Source of the DNA: Hymenobacter lapidiphilus
Lineage (GTDB): Bacteria > Bacteroidota > Bacteroidia > Cytophagales > Hymenobacteraceae
NCBI RefSeq assembly: GCF_003417065.2
Contig: NZ_QVLT01000008.1
Coordinates: forward strand, 62,001-126,000
Length of the DNA stretch: 64,000 nt
Reading direction: 5' to 3'
The position numbers and the translations under genes were made by a program. Within the stretch, counting starts at the first letter, position 1; the number at the start of each line of letters is the position of its first letter. Below are positions 63,029-64,000 of the stretch, in pieces. Below the pieces are notes generated by a model. That model was not told the DNA's origin. It did not search any database and saw only the letters and a list, made by a program, of their open reading frames with translations.

Positions 63029-63352
63029 ATGTCCGAAATCGTCCTGATCCGCCCCGAGAACCTGAACGCGCCGGCCAACGAGCTGATGTGCCAGTCGCTG
63101 CGCAATAACATCTACGCCGTGCTCTCTGGCCCCCTCTTCCACCGCTACGAGCGGGTGAAGGCCAAGCTCAATTGCGTGCAGGTACACGATGCCGGCCAGC
63201 TCCAGCGCTACTACGCCGCCGTGCAACGGGAGCGCACCAAGCGCGAAGCCAATGCCGGTCTGGCTGCCCGCTACGAGGCGCTGCCTGCTGAGCAGGACGA
63301 GGAGGCCTTTCGGCAGCAGGAATACGACGAATGCGACCGAGACGCTGCTTAA
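63029..63352 (+). CDS. Small hypothetical protein
   Basis: 107 residues, charged and helical (YERVKAKLNCVQVHDAGQLQ, acidic tail). No family recognised. In line with the early operon of element 2. Confidence 0.6.
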   Translation: MSEIVLIRPENLNAPANELMCQSLRNNIYAVLSGPLFHRYERVKAKLNCVQVHDAGQLQRYYAAVQRERTKREANAGLAARYEALPAEQDEEAFRQQEYDECDRDAA

Positions 63353-63382
63353 CTGATTCTCTCACCCTCACATCATTGTCCG

Positions 63383-63628
63383 ATGCTAACTGTCAAAATC
63401 ACTACCCATCATGGCCGCCGTGAAATCACCGCCGTCGCCTCTGATTCGCGCTACGGCGACTTGGCCAGCGAAACCCGCACCGGTACCGGCAGCCGCGCGA
63501 AATCCGCCCTCGAAGTAGAAGTGCGCCGCCTGGGTGAACAGCAGCTCAGCGCCCTCAACCGGGCTGGTGCCGTGCAGGCCGCCGCCGGTAGCATCACCGA
63601 AACCCGCCTCATTGGCCAGCGCCTGTAG
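63383..63628 (+). CDS. Small hypothetical protein
   Basis: 81 residues: VKITTHHGRREITAVASDSRYG at the start, then a helical Ala/Arg-rich part. Two bases before the next gene. No domain recognised. Confidence 0.55.
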   Translation: MLTVKITTHHGRREITAVASDSRYGDLASETRTGTGSRAKSALEVEVRRLGEQQLSALNRAGAVQAAAGSITETRLIGQRL

Positions 63629-63630
63629 CC

Positions 63631-63819
63631 ATGCACTACTACCAACGACCTGCCTATTCCGCTGCCGAGCGCCACGAGCGCCGCACCAGCCTGGTGCGCT
63701 ATGCTGTCATCACGACCACGCTGCTGCTGGTGTGCGCGCTGCTGAGCCTGGCATTGCCCGGCTGCAGCGCCGGCCCCACGGCTGAGCAGCGCGCCGAGCA
63801 CGCCATGCCGGCCCGCTAA
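63631..63819 (+). CDS. Small membrane protein or lipoprotein
   Basis: 62 residues. Basic N terminus and one hydrophobic helix (VITTTLLLVCALLSLALPGC); the LALPGC end resembles a lipobox with a long n-region. Polar tail follows. Could be a phage lysis-type spanin or just a small anchored protein; not resolvable. Confidence 0.5.
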   Translation: MHYYQRPAYSAAERHERRTSLVRYAVITTTLLLVCALLSLALPGCSAGPTAEQRAEHAMPAR

Positions 63820-63824
63820 ACGCA

Positions 63825-63854
63825 ATAGGGCCGCCCATTGCCCGGGCGGCCCTA
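63825..63854. terminator. Hairpin in the early operon
   Basis: ATAGGGCCGCCC pairs with GGGCGGCCCTAT around a short loop. No T run, so it may be a processing or attenuating element. Confidence 0.5.
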
Positions 63855-63886
63855 TCACTCATTTCACTCTAACGACTGCAAAGCTA

Positions 63887-64000
63887 ATGCAAACCTCCGA
63901 ACAACTAGCCGCCTTCCGCGCCCTGTGCAAAGCCAACCTGCTGGGCAAGGCCGATGTGTGGCAGCACAAACAGTCCGGCAACTGGATTATCGGCCGCGCC
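63887..64000 (+). CDS. Unknown element-2 protein (5' end only)
   Basis: ATG 63887 opens a frame that runs off the window after 38 codons (MQTSEQLAAFRALCKANLLG, then KADVWQHKQSG). No domain can be assigned from the fragment. Confidence 0.55.
   Translation, partial: MQTSEQLAAFRALCKANLLGKADVWQHKQSGNWIIGRA

Larger units (their letters stand above)
58602..64000. mobile_element. Integrative element 2, prophage-like (partial)
   Basis: Begins at the middle attachment repeat and runs off the window. Leftward: integrase, DUF4236 protein, cysteine-rich lipoprotein, S24 repressor. Rightward: a Cro-like small protein, a helix-turn-helix protein and small early-type genes. This is the switch-region layout of temperate phages, but no structural gene is in view. 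Confidence 0.65.

Overview
The window looks like chromosomal DNA of a high-GC Bacteroidota, most likely a Hymenobacter-type member of the Cytophagales. The reasons are type IX secretion C-terminal sorting domains on three secreted proteins, a three-gene succinate dehydrogenase of Bacteroidota type, -7 promoter boxes of the form TAnnTTTG, many small lipoproteins, and DAP-type peptidoglycan genes. This assignment is inferred from gene content alone.

Layout. 1-12.8 kb is the division and cell wall (dcw) cluster on the + strand: end of ftsI, murE, mraY, murD, ftsW, murG, murC, ftsQ, ftsA, ftsZ. 12.8-17.4 kb runs on the - strand: a 54-residue lipoprotein, an FMN reductase and sdhCAB. 17.6-34.9 kb is housekeeping and envelope DNA: a secreted adhesin-like protein, fabD, folK, a prenyl diphosphate synthase, a universal stress protein, a thioredoxin-like lipoprotein, aconitase, a SEC-C protein and several unknowns. 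35-53 kb holds a secreted subtilisin, paaN, a LytS/LytTR-type two-component system, hydrolases, a TonB-dependent receptor, small hydrophilic proteins, a secreted endonuclease I and a fasciclin protein.

53.1-64 kb is accessory DNA, and I read it as two integrative elements in tandem. A 13-bp direct repeat (GTGGTCGCGCTAG, 53136-53148 and 58589-58601) brackets element 1. Its reverse complement looks like a tRNA 3' end (CTAGCGCGACCA), and each copy is followed leftwards by a rho-independent hairpin. Element 1 (about 5.45 kb) carries a tyrosine recombinase, a helix-turn-helix protein, a replication-initiator-like protein and a run of small unknown genes, with no recognisable capsid, packaging or conjugation gene. 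Element 2 starts at 58602 and runs off the right edge. It has a prophage-like layout: integrase, a DUF4236 membrane protein and a cysteine-rich lipoprotein between the integrase and a CI/S24-type repressor, then a divergent early operon of small proteins. Three copies of a 17-bp operator-like motif lie around the repressor and the early promoter.

Two features recur through the window. Four genes show a single-base -1 frameshift (response regulator, TonB receptor, endonuclease I, one element-1 gene); their uniform direction suggests base-loss errors in the sequence at least as much as real decay. Intergenic regions are rich in palindromic repeats, one family with GTCATGC/GCATGAC ends. Repeat-like sequence also appears in frame inside murC, inside the TonB receptor and at the 3' end of the histidine kinase gene.
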